Shown: positions 27,304 to 35,663 of the stretch, piece by piece
Numbering within the stretch: the stretch's first letter is position 1
Layout: each line of letters begins with the position of its first letter
NCBI GenBank assembly: GCA_050692195.1
Contig: JBOGVA010000056.1
Location: forward strand, 7,107-71,106
Reading direction: 5' to 3'
Source of the DNA: JBOGVA01 sp050692195
Lineage (GTDB): Bacteria; Actinomycetota; UBA4738
DNA: 64,000 nucleotides
Translations under genes and position numbers: made by a program
The notes under the pieces: model-generated
Databases searched by the model: none
Seen by the model: the letters and a program-made list of their open reading frames with translations, nothing else
What the model was told of the DNA's origin: nothing

Positions 27304-27396
27304 CTGCTTCCCCCTTCTTCGGGTCCGCGACTCTTTTTTTTGTTCGTCGCGAACGTCGAAGAACGGCGGCATCGTAGCACGGAACAGCCCCGCCTG

Positions 27397-27420
27397 CCGT
27401 GCATCAGAGGGATAATCGCG
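27397..27420 (-). repeat. right terminal inverted repeat of the IS
   Basis: Reverse complement begins CGCGATTATCCC, as on the left. The plus strand holds GATAAT at 27411-27416, eight bases before an ATG at 27425, so the end could drive outward transcription if a -35 were supplied; none is seen. Confidence 0.92.
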
Positions 27421-27428
27421 ACAAATGT
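27421..27428 (+). repeat. right target-site duplication ACAAATGT
   Basis: Exact copy of 25318-25325. Removing the element and one copy restores the pre-insertion site. Confidence 0.9.
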
Positions 27429-27496
27429 TGATGGGAGCAGGTCAAGCCCCGGGTGGTTCCAAGCGTCGGCGCCCTCGACCCTGTTGCCCCCGCCGC

Positions 27497-29992
27497 ATGG
27501 CCTCCGCTCTCCGACAGGTCCGGGCTGCTCATCTAAGGAATGCTGATCAAGTTGCCGAACTCTCATTCGTGGGGGTGCAGCAGGGACTGGGCGGACCCGA
27601 GGCTCGAGAAGCGCCCCATCCCCTGGGAGAGATTCCCTGTGATTGGTGTGGGCTGTTCTCGCGCCCTGGTCCCGCATGCGAAGTTTGCGGCTCGCCCTTG
27701 CCCGATCTCGGGCGTCCTGTTGAGCCGGTCCTGAGGGTCGAGAGACCGGAACAGCCGCCAGAACCTGTCGAGACGGCAGAGCAGGTGCCATCTACGCCTG
27801 CGATGGAGACCGCTTCCCAGGTCGAGACTGCGCCTCCTGCTGAGCCTGTTCCCGCCCAGGTCGAGCCCGATGCCCCGCTCGACTCCGTTTGGCGGGCGCT
27901 GTGGCTGGAGGAAGCTGCAGAGCCGGAACAGAAGGCTCCTGACGAGGCCACTCCTCCGGAACCACCCGCCGAAGTGGGCCTAGCCGAAGTCGCCGAAGCG
28001 AGGCAGCTCGAGGCAGCCGAGGCGTCCGCGGAGCCCGTCGGCGAGATTGTCACGGCCGCAGAGCGCTCTCAATTCGAGGAGCCTTCACCGGAGCCAGCCG
28101 TGGACTCGACGGCCGTTTCCGCAGATGCTGCAGTTCCCCGGCCGGAGCCCCCTCACGTCGACCCCGTCCTCGATGTGCTCCCAAGCGAGCCAGCCATCGA
28201 GCCCCCTATAGCCGAGCCCAAGGTGGAAGCTCCCCCGGCCCCACCCGAGCCCAAGGTGGAAGCTCCTGACCTGGAGACAGCGCCGGTACCGGCGCCCGCG
28301 GAACCCTCAGTTGAGAGCGCCGCGCCTGCGCCGGCTGCCGCTACCTTGGTCACGCCGGATCAGGTGGAGACCGAGGGGGAGGTGAGACCTCCGGAGGATC
28401 TCTCGGCCCGGCATGGCAAGAGGCTCCAGAAATGGGCATGGCCAAGGAGGCGGCCTCGCGGCCGGCCCGAAGAAGAGACCCCGCCGGCCGAAGAGCTGCC
28501 ACCCCCGCCGGCTGAAGAAGCCGGTGAGCAACAGGAGCCCGAGGCCGCTCCCGTCGCGGCCGCCCAGGAATCCACTCCTCCCGCCTCGGTCGAGGAGGCT
28601 CCTCCGCAGGCGGTGGAAGAGGGGTCGCTTCCCCCGGTAGAAGAGGCCGCCGCCCCCGCTCCGAAGGAGCCGGTACCGCCAGAGGTGGAAGAGGCCGCTT
28701 CGTCAGCCGGTGAGGCCCCGGCCAGAACCGACCGGAGGCCCTCGCTGTGGAGACGGCAGGCCAGGCGCCCTCGGAGTGAACCAATGGAGTCCCCAGCGGC
28801 CTCTGAGGCTGTGGAGCAGCCTGCTGAGCCGTTGGAGGCAACAGCCCACGGTCCGGCCGAAGAGCCAGCTCCGCGGCCGGCGGAACCCCCGCCGCGGGAA
28901 ACCAGCCAGAAGCTCGCCCCGGCACCTTCTCAGGCTCCAGCCGACGACGCTCCCGCAGAGAAAAAAGCCTCTCTCTGGAAGTGGCCCTCCAAGCGACCGT
29001 CCCGGCGGCCGGAGATTGAGCCCACACCAGAGGAGGAAGCGAAGAGACCTCCCTCGGTGGCCCCCGAACTGCCGGCCGAGTCACCGAAGCAGGCCGCGTC
29101 CGAGCCTTCAACGGCCGAGGCCAGCGAGCCCTCCGCACCAGAGTTCCCCAAGTCCGAGCTCCCTGGTCCGATCCCGGAGCCTCCCAGGCGGGTTGCTGCC
29201 AGGGTGGAGCCATCCGTCCCGGAGCTCCCCAAGCGTGAGCCGCGCACGACCGAGCCCACCCGTGTCGAGTCGCGGCCGGCCAAACCTCGTGGGCCTGAGG
29301 TCAGAAAGACTCAGCCGCCTGAGGAAGAGGCCCCTCCCCCAGCCCGGCCGGCCGGGAGCGTGGAGGCTCCGGCCCGTAAGTCAGAGGTGACAGCGGCGCA
29401 GGTACCCGAGGAAGCACCCTCCGGACCACGACCCGACGGGTCCTCGAGCGCTCAGGCTGCGGCCCGGAGGCTCCAGCGGTTCAAGATGCAAAAGAGAGAC
29501 GCGTCCAAGGGGGAGGCCCTTCGAACGAAGACGACGGAAGATCGCGGCGAAGCACCACGGCCGGCTCGAGACAAAGGGCCATTGCCCGAACAGCGCGCCG
29601 TCGAAAGGCCGAAGCGGAGGCCGAAGCCCCCGGCGGCACGAGTGGTCCTCCCCGAACAGCCGAAGCCGACCGAGCCCGCATTTCCGGAAGTGGAGGCCAA
29701 GTCCCCGGCGAAGGAGCCACGGTTCGTCGCCTGGGTCGATCAGCCCGCCTCAGCGGGGAAGGGCCCCGTTCAGGGGCCGGAGGTACTTCGCACTGAGGAC
29801 GAGACCTCAACGCCCGTGCCTGCCGCAGCACCGTTCGCGGCCGCCTCGTCTCAAGGACCCGCCGCTTCGTCGACCGTCCTCGAGGGCCTGTGCTCTCGGT
29901 GCGGCCAGCCGTCCCGGAGAGGGCTATGCGACACCTGCGAGGACGCCTTCAAGGAGCTCAGACAGCTCAGCTTCGGCGCCGAGGAGTTCTAG
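27497..29992 (+). CDS. very long Pro/Glu/Ala-rich protein with zinc ribbons at both ends, upstream of pilT
   Basis: About 830 residues. Near the N-terminus IPCDWCGLFSRPGPACEVCG is a four-Cys ribbon; the last 45 residues hold a second one, LCSRCGQPSRRGLCDTCEDAF. Between them lie roughly 700 residues dominated by Pro, Glu and Ala with short basic islands (RHGKRLQKWAWPRRRPRGR, RRPSLWRRQARRPR, SLWKWPSKRPSRRP) that recur at spacing of 120-200 residues, predicted disordered. No membrane segment or signal peptide. The start is uncertain: ATG 27425 sits on the IS junction, ATG 27497 is used here, and later GTGs are possible. It ends 79 bases before pilT, so a role in pilus retraction or cytoplasmic scaffolding is conceivable; nothing proves it. 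Confidence 0.7.
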   Translation: MASALRQVRAAHLRNADQVAELSFVGVQQGLGGPEAREAPHPLGEIPCDWCGLFSRPGPACEVCGSPLPDLGRPVEPVLRVERPEQPPEPVETAEQVPSTPAMETASQVETAPPAEPVPAQVEPDAPLDSVWRALWLEEAAEPEQKAPDEATPPEPPAEVGLAEVAEARQLEAAEASAEPVGEIVTAAERSQFEEPSPEPAVDSTAVSADAAVPRPEPPHVDPVLDVLPSEPAIEPPIAEPKVEAPPAPPEPKVEAPDLETAPVPAPAEPSVESAAPAPAAATLVTPDQVETEGEVRPPEDLSARHGKRLQKWAWPRRRPRGRPEEETPPAEELPPPPAEEAGEQQEPEAAPVAAAQESTPPASVEEAPPQAVEEGSLPPVEEAAAPAPKEPVPPEVEEAASSAGEAPARTDRRPSLWRRQARRPRSEPMESPAASEAVEQPAEPLEATAHGPAEEPAPRPAEPPPRETSQKLAPAPSQAPADDAPAEKKASLWKWPSKRPSRRPEIEPTPEEEAKRPPSVAPELPAESPKQAASEPSTAEASEPSAPEFPKSELPGPIPEPPRRVAARVEPSVPELPKREPRTTEPTRVESRPAKPRGPEVRKTQPPEEEAPPPARPAGSVEAPARKSEVTAAQVPEEAPSGPRPDGSSSAQAAARRLQRFKMQKRDASKGEALRTKTTEDRGEAPRPARDKGPLPEQRAVERPKRRPKPPAARVVLPEQPKPTEPAFPEVEAKSPAKEPRFVAWVDQPASAGKGPVQGPEVLRTEDETSTPVPAAAPFAAASSQGPAASSTVLEGLCSRCGQPSRRGLCDTCEDAFKELRQLSFGAEEF

Positions 29993-30071
29993 GTGGCCGG
30001 TTCAAGCGGGCCGATGTGACCGCCGCCGACGTACTTCGGACCCCTTCTGGTCATCGCGTGGGAGAAGCCTG

Positions 30072-31151
30072 ATGCTCGACCTCACCGGCTTGCTTCAGAA
30101 GCTGGCCGAAGACTCCGGATCCGATCTCCATCTGGTCGTCGGATCACCACCCTTGATCCGTGTGGACGGGCAGCTTCAGAGGCTGGAGGGCAAGCCCCTG
30201 ACGCCGGATGACACGGAGCTGATCGCGTACACGATCATGCCCCCCGAGCGTCGGGAGCGCCTGGAAGAACGGAAGGAGGCCGACTTCGCCCACTCGCTCG
30301 CCGGGGTGGGGCGGTTCCGGGTGAACGTGTTCCAGCAGCGCGGGTCGATCAGCTTGGTCCTCCGCAGGGTTCGCGTGGGAAGCCCGTCGTACGAAGAGCT
30401 TGGGCTGCCCTCGTCGGTCAGCCAGTTGGCGGACGCTCCCAGGGGGCTCGTGCTGGTCACCGGACCGACGGGATCGGGGAAGACCACCACCCTTGCCGCC
30501 ATGATCGACCAGATCAATGCGACGAAGGCAGTCCACATCCTCACGATCGAGGATCCCATCGAGGTGCTCCACCGCCATCAGAAGGCGAGCGTGTCCCAAC
30601 GCGAAGTAGGCGTGGATACGGACAGCTACGTCGACGCCATGCGTGCGGCCATGCGCCAGGATCCAGACGTCATCTTGATCGGGGAGATGCGGGACCCGGA
30701 GACGGTGGGCGCCGCCCTGGCCGCCGCCGAGACGGGCCACCTCGTGCTCTCGACGCTGCACACGACCGACGCGGTCGAAACCATGAACCGCGTGGTGGAC
30801 TTCTTCCCGCCCTTCCAGCAGCACCAGGTGCGAGTCACGCTGGCCAGCGTCCTACGGGGGGTGATCTGCCAGCGATTGGCCAGACGGATAGGGGGAGGTC
30901 GGATCCCGGTTCTGGAGATCATGGTGAACAACGGTCGGATCGCCGAGAGGATCGTGGATCCGAATCGAACCTCGGAGATCACGGGGATCATCGCGGAAGG
31001 CGAGTTCTACGGCATGCAGACCTTCGATCAATCCATCCTGACCCACATCAAGAACAACCTGGTCTCCATCGAAGACGCGATGGAAGCCGCGTCGAGTCCG
31101 CACGACCTGGGCCTGATGCTCGAGCAGGCAGGCGTCCGAGTCGGAACCTGA
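30072..31151 (+). CDS. pilT: PilT-type twitching motility ATPase
   Basis: The 359-residue hexameric ATPase retracts type IV pili. It has the PAS-like N-domain (DLHLVVGSPPLIRVDGQLQR), Walker A TGPTGSGKTTTLAAMID, the Asp box TIEDPIEV, Walker B DPDVILIGEMRDPETV, the His box LSTLHTTDAVETMNRVVDFFP and the AIRNLIREG-equivalent tail LTHIKNNLVSIEDA. ATG follows GGGAGAAG. No pilB, pilC or pilin genes are nearby, so the rest of the system lies elsewhere or the protein serves another role. Confidence 0.93.
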   Translation: MLDLTGLLQKLAEDSGSDLHLVVGSPPLIRVDGQLQRLEGKPLTPDDTELIAYTIMPPERRERLEERKEADFAHSLAGVGRFRVNVFQQRGSISLVLRRVRVGSPSYEELGLPSSVSQLADAPRGLVLVTGPTGSGKTTTLAAMIDQINATKAVHILTIEDPIEVLHRHQKASVSQREVGVDTDSYVDAMRAAMRQDPDVILIGEMRDPETVGAALAAAETGHLVLSTLHTTDAVETMNRVVDFFPPFQQHQVRVTLASVLRGVICQRLARRIGGGRIPVLEIMVNNGRIAERIVDPNRTSEITGIIAEGEFYGMQTFDQSILTHIKNNLVSIEDAMEAASSPHDLGLMLEQAGVRVGT

Positions 31152-31176
31152 GGGGGCCTGTCTCTCGCCGCCCCCT
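31151..31176 (+). terminator. candidate stem-loop after pilT
   Basis: AGGGGGC and GCCCCCT pair around a 12-base loop starting at the last base of the pilT stop codon. No U-tract follows. Confidence 0.35.
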
Positions 31177-31248
31177 CCGCCGCCCAATGCGAGGAACGCA
31201 GGTCGCGGGTACTAGGCTGAGGAGCGCACGCACCCCCGGAGGAGACAC

Positions 31249-32493
31249 GTGAGCAGCTCTGCCTGGACGAGCGCCCTCAAGCAACTGGATGAAGCCGCCC
31301 GGATCATGAACCTCGACCAGGCGGTTCACGAGGTTCTGAGGAGCCCACGGCGGGCACTGGAGGTATCGGTCCCAACCCGTATGGACGACGAGAGCATCAC
31401 GGTCTTCACCGGATATCGGGTGCACCACAACACATCTCGAGGGCCGTCCAAGGGAGGCATTCGATACCACCCGGCCGTGACCCTCGAGGAGGTCAAGGCC
31501 CTGGCCAGGTGGATGACCTGGAAGTGCGCGGTCGTGGGCATCCCCTTCGGCGGGGCAAAGGGTGGGGTCGTCGTGGATCCCTCGGAGCTGTCGAGGAAAG
31601 AGCTGGAGCGTATGTCCCGTCGCTACGCGTACGAGATCATCCCGCTTATCGGACCCGAGCGCGATATCCCCGCCCCTGACCTTGGAACGGACGAACAGGT
31701 GATGGCGTGGATCATGGACACATATTCGACCCGCGAAGGGTTCTCCGTGCCCGGCGTGGTCACGGGCAAGCCGCTCGCCATCGGCGGTTCGGCCGGCCGT
31801 CCTCGGGCCACGTCGCGTGGGGTCATGTACATCACACTGGCCACCCTCAAGCACCTTGGCATGTCCGTGGAGGATGCGAGGATCGTGGTCCAGGGGTTCG
31901 GCAACGTTGGCGGGGGCACGGTTGACTTCCTGCACCAGGCGGGCTGCAAGATCATCGGGGTGTCCGACGAGCGGGGCGGCGTGTACAACCCGGAGGGTTT
32001 GTCACCGACCGGTCTGCGCGCGTACGACCAGGAGACCGGAACGATCTTCGGGTACGAGGGCGGCGAGCGCATCTCGAACGCAGCGCTGCTGGAGCTGGAT
32101 TGCGACGTGCTGATCCCGGCGGCCATCGAGGGCCAGCTCACGGAGGCCAACGCAGAAAGGGTGAGAGCCTCGGTGATCGTGGAGGCGGCGAACGGCCCCA
32201 CCACTCCGGAGGCGGACGAGATATTCCAGGAACGTGGCATCCCCGTGGTGCCGGACATCCTCGCCAACGCAGGCGGGGTGACGGTGTCTTACTTCGAGTG
32301 GGTCCAGGACCTCCAGGCCTACTACTGGCAAGAGGACGAGGTCAACGACCGCCTCAGGATGATCATGGAGAAGGCATACGTCGACGTGCTGGCCCTGGCG
32401 GAGGATCGAAAGGTGCCCATGAGGACCGCGGCAACCATCCTGGGCGTGGGCCGCGTAGCCGAGGCCCACACCACTCGGGGGCTGTACCCGTAG
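31249..32493 (+). CDS. gdhA: Glu/Leu-dehydrogenase family: glutamate dehydrogenase
   Basis: The 414-residue enzyme interconverts glutamate and 2-oxoglutarate with ammonia. Key segments are FTGYRVHHNTSRGPSKGGIR, the catalytic Lys in PFGGAKGGVVVDP, PAPDLGTDEQVMAWIMD, and the Rossmann core VVQGFGNVGGGTVDFL with DER after beta-2, suggesting NAD preference. C-terminal DILANAGGVTVSYFEWVQDL is diagnostic of the small hexameric class. GTG has GGAGGAG upstream. TAGGCT at 31213-31218 may be the -10. Confidence 0.95.
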   Translation: MSSSAWTSALKQLDEAARIMNLDQAVHEVLRSPRRALEVSVPTRMDDESITVFTGYRVHHNTSRGPSKGGIRYHPAVTLEEVKALARWMTWKCAVVGIPFGGAKGGVVVDPSELSRKELERMSRRYAYEIIPLIGPERDIPAPDLGTDEQVMAWIMDTYSTREGFSVPGVVTGKPLAIGGSAGRPRATSRGVMYITLATLKHLGMSVEDARIVVQGFGNVGGGTVDFLHQAGCKIIGVSDERGGVYNPEGLSPTGLRAYDQETGTIFGYEGGERISNAALLELDCDVLIPAAIEGQLTEANAERVRASVIVEAANGPTTPEADEIFQERGIPVVPDILANAGGVTVSYFEWVQDLQAYYWQEDEVNDRLRMIMEKAYVDVLALAEDRKVPMRTAATILGVGRVAEAHTTRGLYP

Positions 32494-32566
32494 CGTGTTC
32501 CTGTCGGCGCGCCTCCCACATCTTGTGCTAGTCTTCGCGCGGCGCACAACATATTGGGGGGAAGGC

Positions 32567-32830
32567 ATGACCGGCGAATCCACGGCGGATGCCGGCTGGA
32601 AGGATCTCCTCGAGTTCGAGCGAAGCTGGGGAAAGCTCTCGGTTCGAAAGGAGCTGGCGGTTCGGCGGCGATTTGGTCTGTCCCCGGCACGGTATTATCA
32701 GCTGCTGAACCGGCTCATCGATCGGCCGGAGGCGCTCGAGTACGACCCCATGCTGGTCCGGCGACTCCGACGCCTCCGGGAGGCTCGGCGGAGCAAGCGG
32801 TTCGCCCGCAGGCTCGGCCTGGGGGGATGA
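32567..32830 (+). CDS. DUF3263 protein
   Basis: The 87-residue product contains LLEFERSWGKLSVRKELAVR, FGLSPARYYQLLNRLIDRPEAL and a basic C-terminus (RRLRRLREARRSKRFARR). DUF3263 is an actinobacterial helix-turn-helix-like small domain of unknown role, commonly next to a LytR_C protein, as here. ATG at 32567 has the strong ribosome site GGGGGGAAGG. An extended -10-like TGCTAGTCT is at 32526-32534. The basic tail suggests nucleic acid binding, which is inference. Confidence 0.88.
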   Translation: MTGESTADAGWKDLLEFERSWGKLSVRKELAVRRRFGLSPARYYQLLNRLIDRPEALEYDPMLVRRLRRLREARRSKRFARRLGLGG

Positions 32831-32846
32831 CGGCGAAGCGAGCGAC

Positions 32847-33374
32847 TTGGCTGGCAGGCATGAACCGACCAAGAGGAGCCTGTATCTCTCCGTGACGACC
32901 TGGACGCTGAAGAGGTTGCTGATCCTGGCCGCGGCCGTCGTGCTCGGCCTGGTCGTCCTCAGGAACGGATTCCCCAGCAACGCCAGCCAGGGCATCACGG
33001 GGGCTCCTCCCACCACGCCGGCAACGACGGTGTCTCCGCCTCCACCGAGCCCTTCACCCAGCCCGACGAGCTCGCCGCGGGTCGAAGGCGTGGTGGTCCA
33101 AGTGCTGAACGGGACGTCCCAGACCGGGCTCGCCGCCAACGTGTCCCAAACGCTCGAGGGGGAGGGATATTCCGTAAGGGCCCCCGACAACGCCCCCAGC
33201 AGGCAAAGGACCATCATCTTCTACAGAGAGGAGTTCCTCCTCGAGGCGCAGCACATGCAGCAGCAATTCTTCCCTGAGGCGCGTCTCAGACCGGCCGGGA
33301 CGTCGGTCCCCCGGAACGTCAATCTCATGGTGGTCCTGGGAGCGGACTTCTTGGGCGGCTCGCCCACTCCGTAG
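32847..33374 (+). CDS. LytR C-terminal domain membrane protein
   Basis: The 175-residue protein has one N-terminal transmembrane helix (LLILAAAVVLGLVVL), a Thr/Pro/Ser linker (PPTTPATTVSPPPPSPSPSP) and a LytR_C domain (VVVQVLNGTSQTGLAANVSQ, LEGEGYSVRAPDN, TIIFYREEFLLEAQHMQQQF). LytR_C domains are extracytoplasmic and linked to envelope polymer attachment. TTG at 32847 is used; GTG at 32892 starts closer to the helix and is equally possible. It follows DUF3263 after 16 bases, probably one operon. Confidence 0.85.
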   Translation: MAGRHEPTKRSLYLSVTTWTLKRLLILAAAVVLGLVVLRNGFPSNASQGITGAPPTTPATTVSPPPPSPSPSPTSSPRVEGVVVQVLNGTSQTGLAANVSQTLEGEGYSVRAPDNAPSRQRTIIFYREEFLLEAQHMQQQFFPEARLRPAGTSVPRNVNLMVVLGADFLGGSPTP

Positions 33375-33417
33375 CCAACCCTGAGCGGCGTCCCTCCTGC
33401 CGGAATCCGATCTCCCG

Positions 33418-34155
33418 ATGTCCACCTCGGCCCACCTCGACAGGTTTCGATCTCTCAGGGACCGGGCGGGCATCTTCCTGGACTTCGACGGCACACTGGC
33501 CGACATCGTCGCTCGTCCGGAGCTGGCCCGGGCCCACCCCGAGTCGTCTGCGGTGCTGGCGAGGCTTGCCGGCCAGTACGCGCTCGTGGCTGTGGTGTCT
33601 GGCCGCCCCCCGAGCCAGGTACTGGAGCTGATCGACGTCCCCGGGATCGAGGTGTTCGGGCTCTATGGCCTGTCGGAGGCGCGGGATTCGGCCGTCCGCG
33701 CCGCGCTGCCCGAGGTGGAACGCGCCATCCGGCGGGTCGCTGGGGCATGGATCGAGGACAAGGGCCCCTCTCTGGCGGTCCACTACCGTGGGGCTCGGGA
33801 TCCTGCGACCGCCGAACGCGAACTGACCCACGGCCTGACCGACATCGCCGGGCGCTTCGGACTCTCGGTCCTGCCGGGAAAGATGGTGCTGGAGCTTGCC
33901 CCTCGGGACACGCCGGGGAAGGGGGCCGTGGTCCTGCGGGAATGCCGGTCCAGAGGCCTCGAGGGATGCCTCTACGCCGGCGACGACCGGGCCGACCTCG
34001 AGGCGTTCGCCGCCCTCGACCGGCTTCAGGCGGAGGGGATGCGGACGTTGAAGCTGGCCGTTCGATCCGAGGGTACTCCGGCCGAGCTGGCGGCTTCCGC
34101 CGATCTGGTGGTCGAGGGCCCCGCGGCGCTTGTGGCGCTGCTCCGCGAGCTGTAA
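33418..34155 (+). CDS. otsB: trehalose-6-phosphate phosphatase
   Basis: OtsB removes phosphate from trehalose 6-phosphate. The 245-residue HAD-family protein has motif I FLDFDGTLADI, motif II VVSGRPPSQV, a cap with WIEDKGPSLAVHYR, and the late CLYAGDDRADLEAFAAL motif with GKMVLELAP before it. It is convergent with otsA, ending 13 bases from the otsA stop, so the two trehalose-6-phosphate genes are in opposite transcripts, unlike the usual otsAB operon. Confidence 0.93.
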   Translation: MSTSAHLDRFRSLRDRAGIFLDFDGTLADIVARPELARAHPESSAVLARLAGQYALVAVVSGRPPSQVLELIDVPGIEVFGLYGLSEARDSAVRAALPEVERAIRRVAGAWIEDKGPSLAVHYRGARDPATAERELTHGLTDIAGRFGLSVLPGKMVLELAPRDTPGKGAVVLRECRSRGLEGCLYAGDDRADLEAFAALDRLQAEGMRTLKLAVRSEGTPAELAASADLVVEGPAALVALLREL

Positions 34156-34168
34156 GGACCTGCGTCCA

Positions 34169-35659
34169 TCACGCGGAAGGCTCCGCGCGCAAGTCCTCGA
34201 GCTGAGCTCCGACCCATCGGTCCACGCTGCCGCGTCGCACCGCCCTGCGCAGGCCCAAGGCCCGCCTGTTTCGTTCCGCCGGACCCATGTCGAGCGCGGT
34301 CGCGATCGCCTCTGCCGTCGCCCCGACGTCGAAGGGGTTGATGCCGATGGCGTGTCGTCCGAGCTCCTCGTGTGCCCCGGCGTTCTCGGACAGGATGAGC
34401 ACCCCCCGGCGGCGGTTCAGCGACGGTCCCTCCTTCGCCACCAGATTCATTCCATCGTAGACAGGGTTGACCAACAGCACGTCGTACATGCCGAATGCGG
34501 CGACCGACAGGTCGTGGTCGTCCTCCAGCGAGACCTCGACGGGCTGCCAGTTCTCCTCTCCGAGCTCGCGATTGATCCGCGCGGCCTCGTCGAGGCACTC
34601 CCGAATGTAGTCCGCGTACTCGGGCAGGTCCGTTCGCGACGGGTTGAGCAGGGCCAGGAACCGCACTCGGCGCCGCCACTCCGGGTGCTCCACCAGGAAG
34701 GCCCCGTAGGCCTGGAACCCTCGAAGGATGTTCTTCGAGAGCTCGGCCCGATCCACCCGCAGCAGGAGCTTGGCGTTGCCCACCACCCGGCGGAGACGGC
34801 GTCGGGCCCGGGCGACCTCCGGCGTCCCTGCCCTCGCTTTGAGCGCTTCGACGTCGATGGAGATGGGATAGAGGCGCACCTTGATCTGTCTGTCCTGCCA
34901 TCGAACCAACCGGCGCTTGAGGTCGACGCGCGCTTCGGGGAGCGCGCGACAGCACAGAAGGAAGTTGTCGGCCCACGCCCCCGCCTGGAAGCCCACGACG
35001 TCGGCTCCCAGGAGGCCGGTCAGGAGCTCCCACCGGATCGATGCGGGCAGGATCCGGAAATAGCTCGGCCCGGCGAAAGGGATGTGAGAGAAGTGGGCGA
35101 TTCGGGCCTCAGGTCGCCGCCGGCGGAGCAACTCGGGAGCCAGGGCCAGGTGGTAGTCCTGGATCAGGTAGGCGGGCGCATCCGGCAGACCAGCTCCTTC
35201 CTCGTCCAGCGCATTGGCGAAGGACTCGTTCACTGCTCGGTACGCCGCCCAGTCCAGGGAAGATTCTGCGTCGAAGCGCGGCCTTCTGGGGATGTCCCAC
35301 AGGTAGTGATGCAGGAACCACAGCACCGAGTTGGAGACTCGGTTGTAGAAGCGCTCGTAGGTCTCCGGCTCGAAGGCCAGGTACCGAACGCTGTACCTGC
35401 CTTCGGGCATGGACACGTCGATGCGCCCCGCCGTGGCCTGTCTCCGGTCTTCGTCCGTCATCGCGCTGGCGATCCACAGCCCGCCGGAGTGTTGGAGAGC
35501 CCCGGTCAGGGCCGTCACGAGCCCGCCGGTCCCACGTTTCGGCATGACCTGGTCGTTCTCGTTCCGGGCGAACGAGACGGGCCCGCGGTTCGAGGCGATG
35601 AGGATCTGCTTGTTCGCCACCCCGACGTCGTTGCCTCGCCCAGAGCGCCCTACGCGCAT
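34169..35659 (-). CDS. otsA: trehalose-6-phosphate synthase
   Basis: OtsA (GT20) joins UDP-glucose or ADP-glucose with glucose 6-phosphate. The 496-residue protein shows LIASNRGPVSF, GTGGLVTAL (donor loop), DYHLALAPELLRRRRPEARI, HIPFAGPSYFRILP, and the C-terminal VNPVYDGMNLVAKEGPSLN and LILSENAGAHEELG. ATG at 35659 begins five bases after the treT stop on the same strand; a GTG at 35620 is an alternative start closer to the first strand. Coupling to treT suggests shared control. Confidence 0.94.
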   Translation of the reverse strand: MRVGRSGRGNDVGVANKQILIASNRGPVSFARNENDQVMPKRGTGGLVTALTGALQHSGGLWIASAMTDEDRRQATAGRIDVSMPEGRYSVRYLAFEPETYERFYNRVSNSVLWFLHHYLWDIPRRPRFDAESSLDWAAYRAVNESFANALDEEGAGLPDAPAYLIQDYHLALAPELLRRRRPEARIAHFSHIPFAGPSYFRILPASIRWELLTGLLGADVVGFQAGAWADNFLLCCRALPEARVDLKRRLVRWQDRQIKVRLYPISIDVEALKARAGTPEVARARRRLRRVVGNAKLLLRVDRAELSKNILRGFQAYGAFLVEHPEWRRRVRFLALLNPSRTDLPEYADYIRECLDEAARINRELGEENWQPVEVSLEDDHDLSVAAFGMYDVLLVNPVYDGMNLVAKEGPSLNRRRGVLILSENAGAHEELGRHAIGINPFDVGATAEAIATALDMGPAERNRRALGLRRAVRRGSVDRWVGAQLEDLRAEPSA

Positions 35660-35663
35660 GCAG

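Larger units (their letters stand above)
25326..27420. mobile_element. complete IS1595-family insertion sequence with passenger gene, 2,095 bp
   Basis: The element is bounded by 24-bp inverted repeats (21 of 24 positions identical) and an exact 8-bp target duplication, so both ends are defined to the base. It carries an ISXO2-like transposase on the plus strand and, convergent with it, a passenger gene for a membrane protein. A further small basic frame lies antisense to the transposase leader. Local GC is lower than the chromosome (one hand-counted line in the passenger gene, 26881-26940, is 53%). Passenger genes are known in this IS family. Intact ends, duplication and transposase suggest recent insertion. 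Confidence 0.93.

Noticed and set aside
27411..27431. Outward promoter from the IS right end driving the zinc-ribbon linker gene
   Set aside because: GATAAT is present at a leaderless distance from ATG 27425, but no -35 is seen and the same repeat sequence occurs at the other end for structural reasons.
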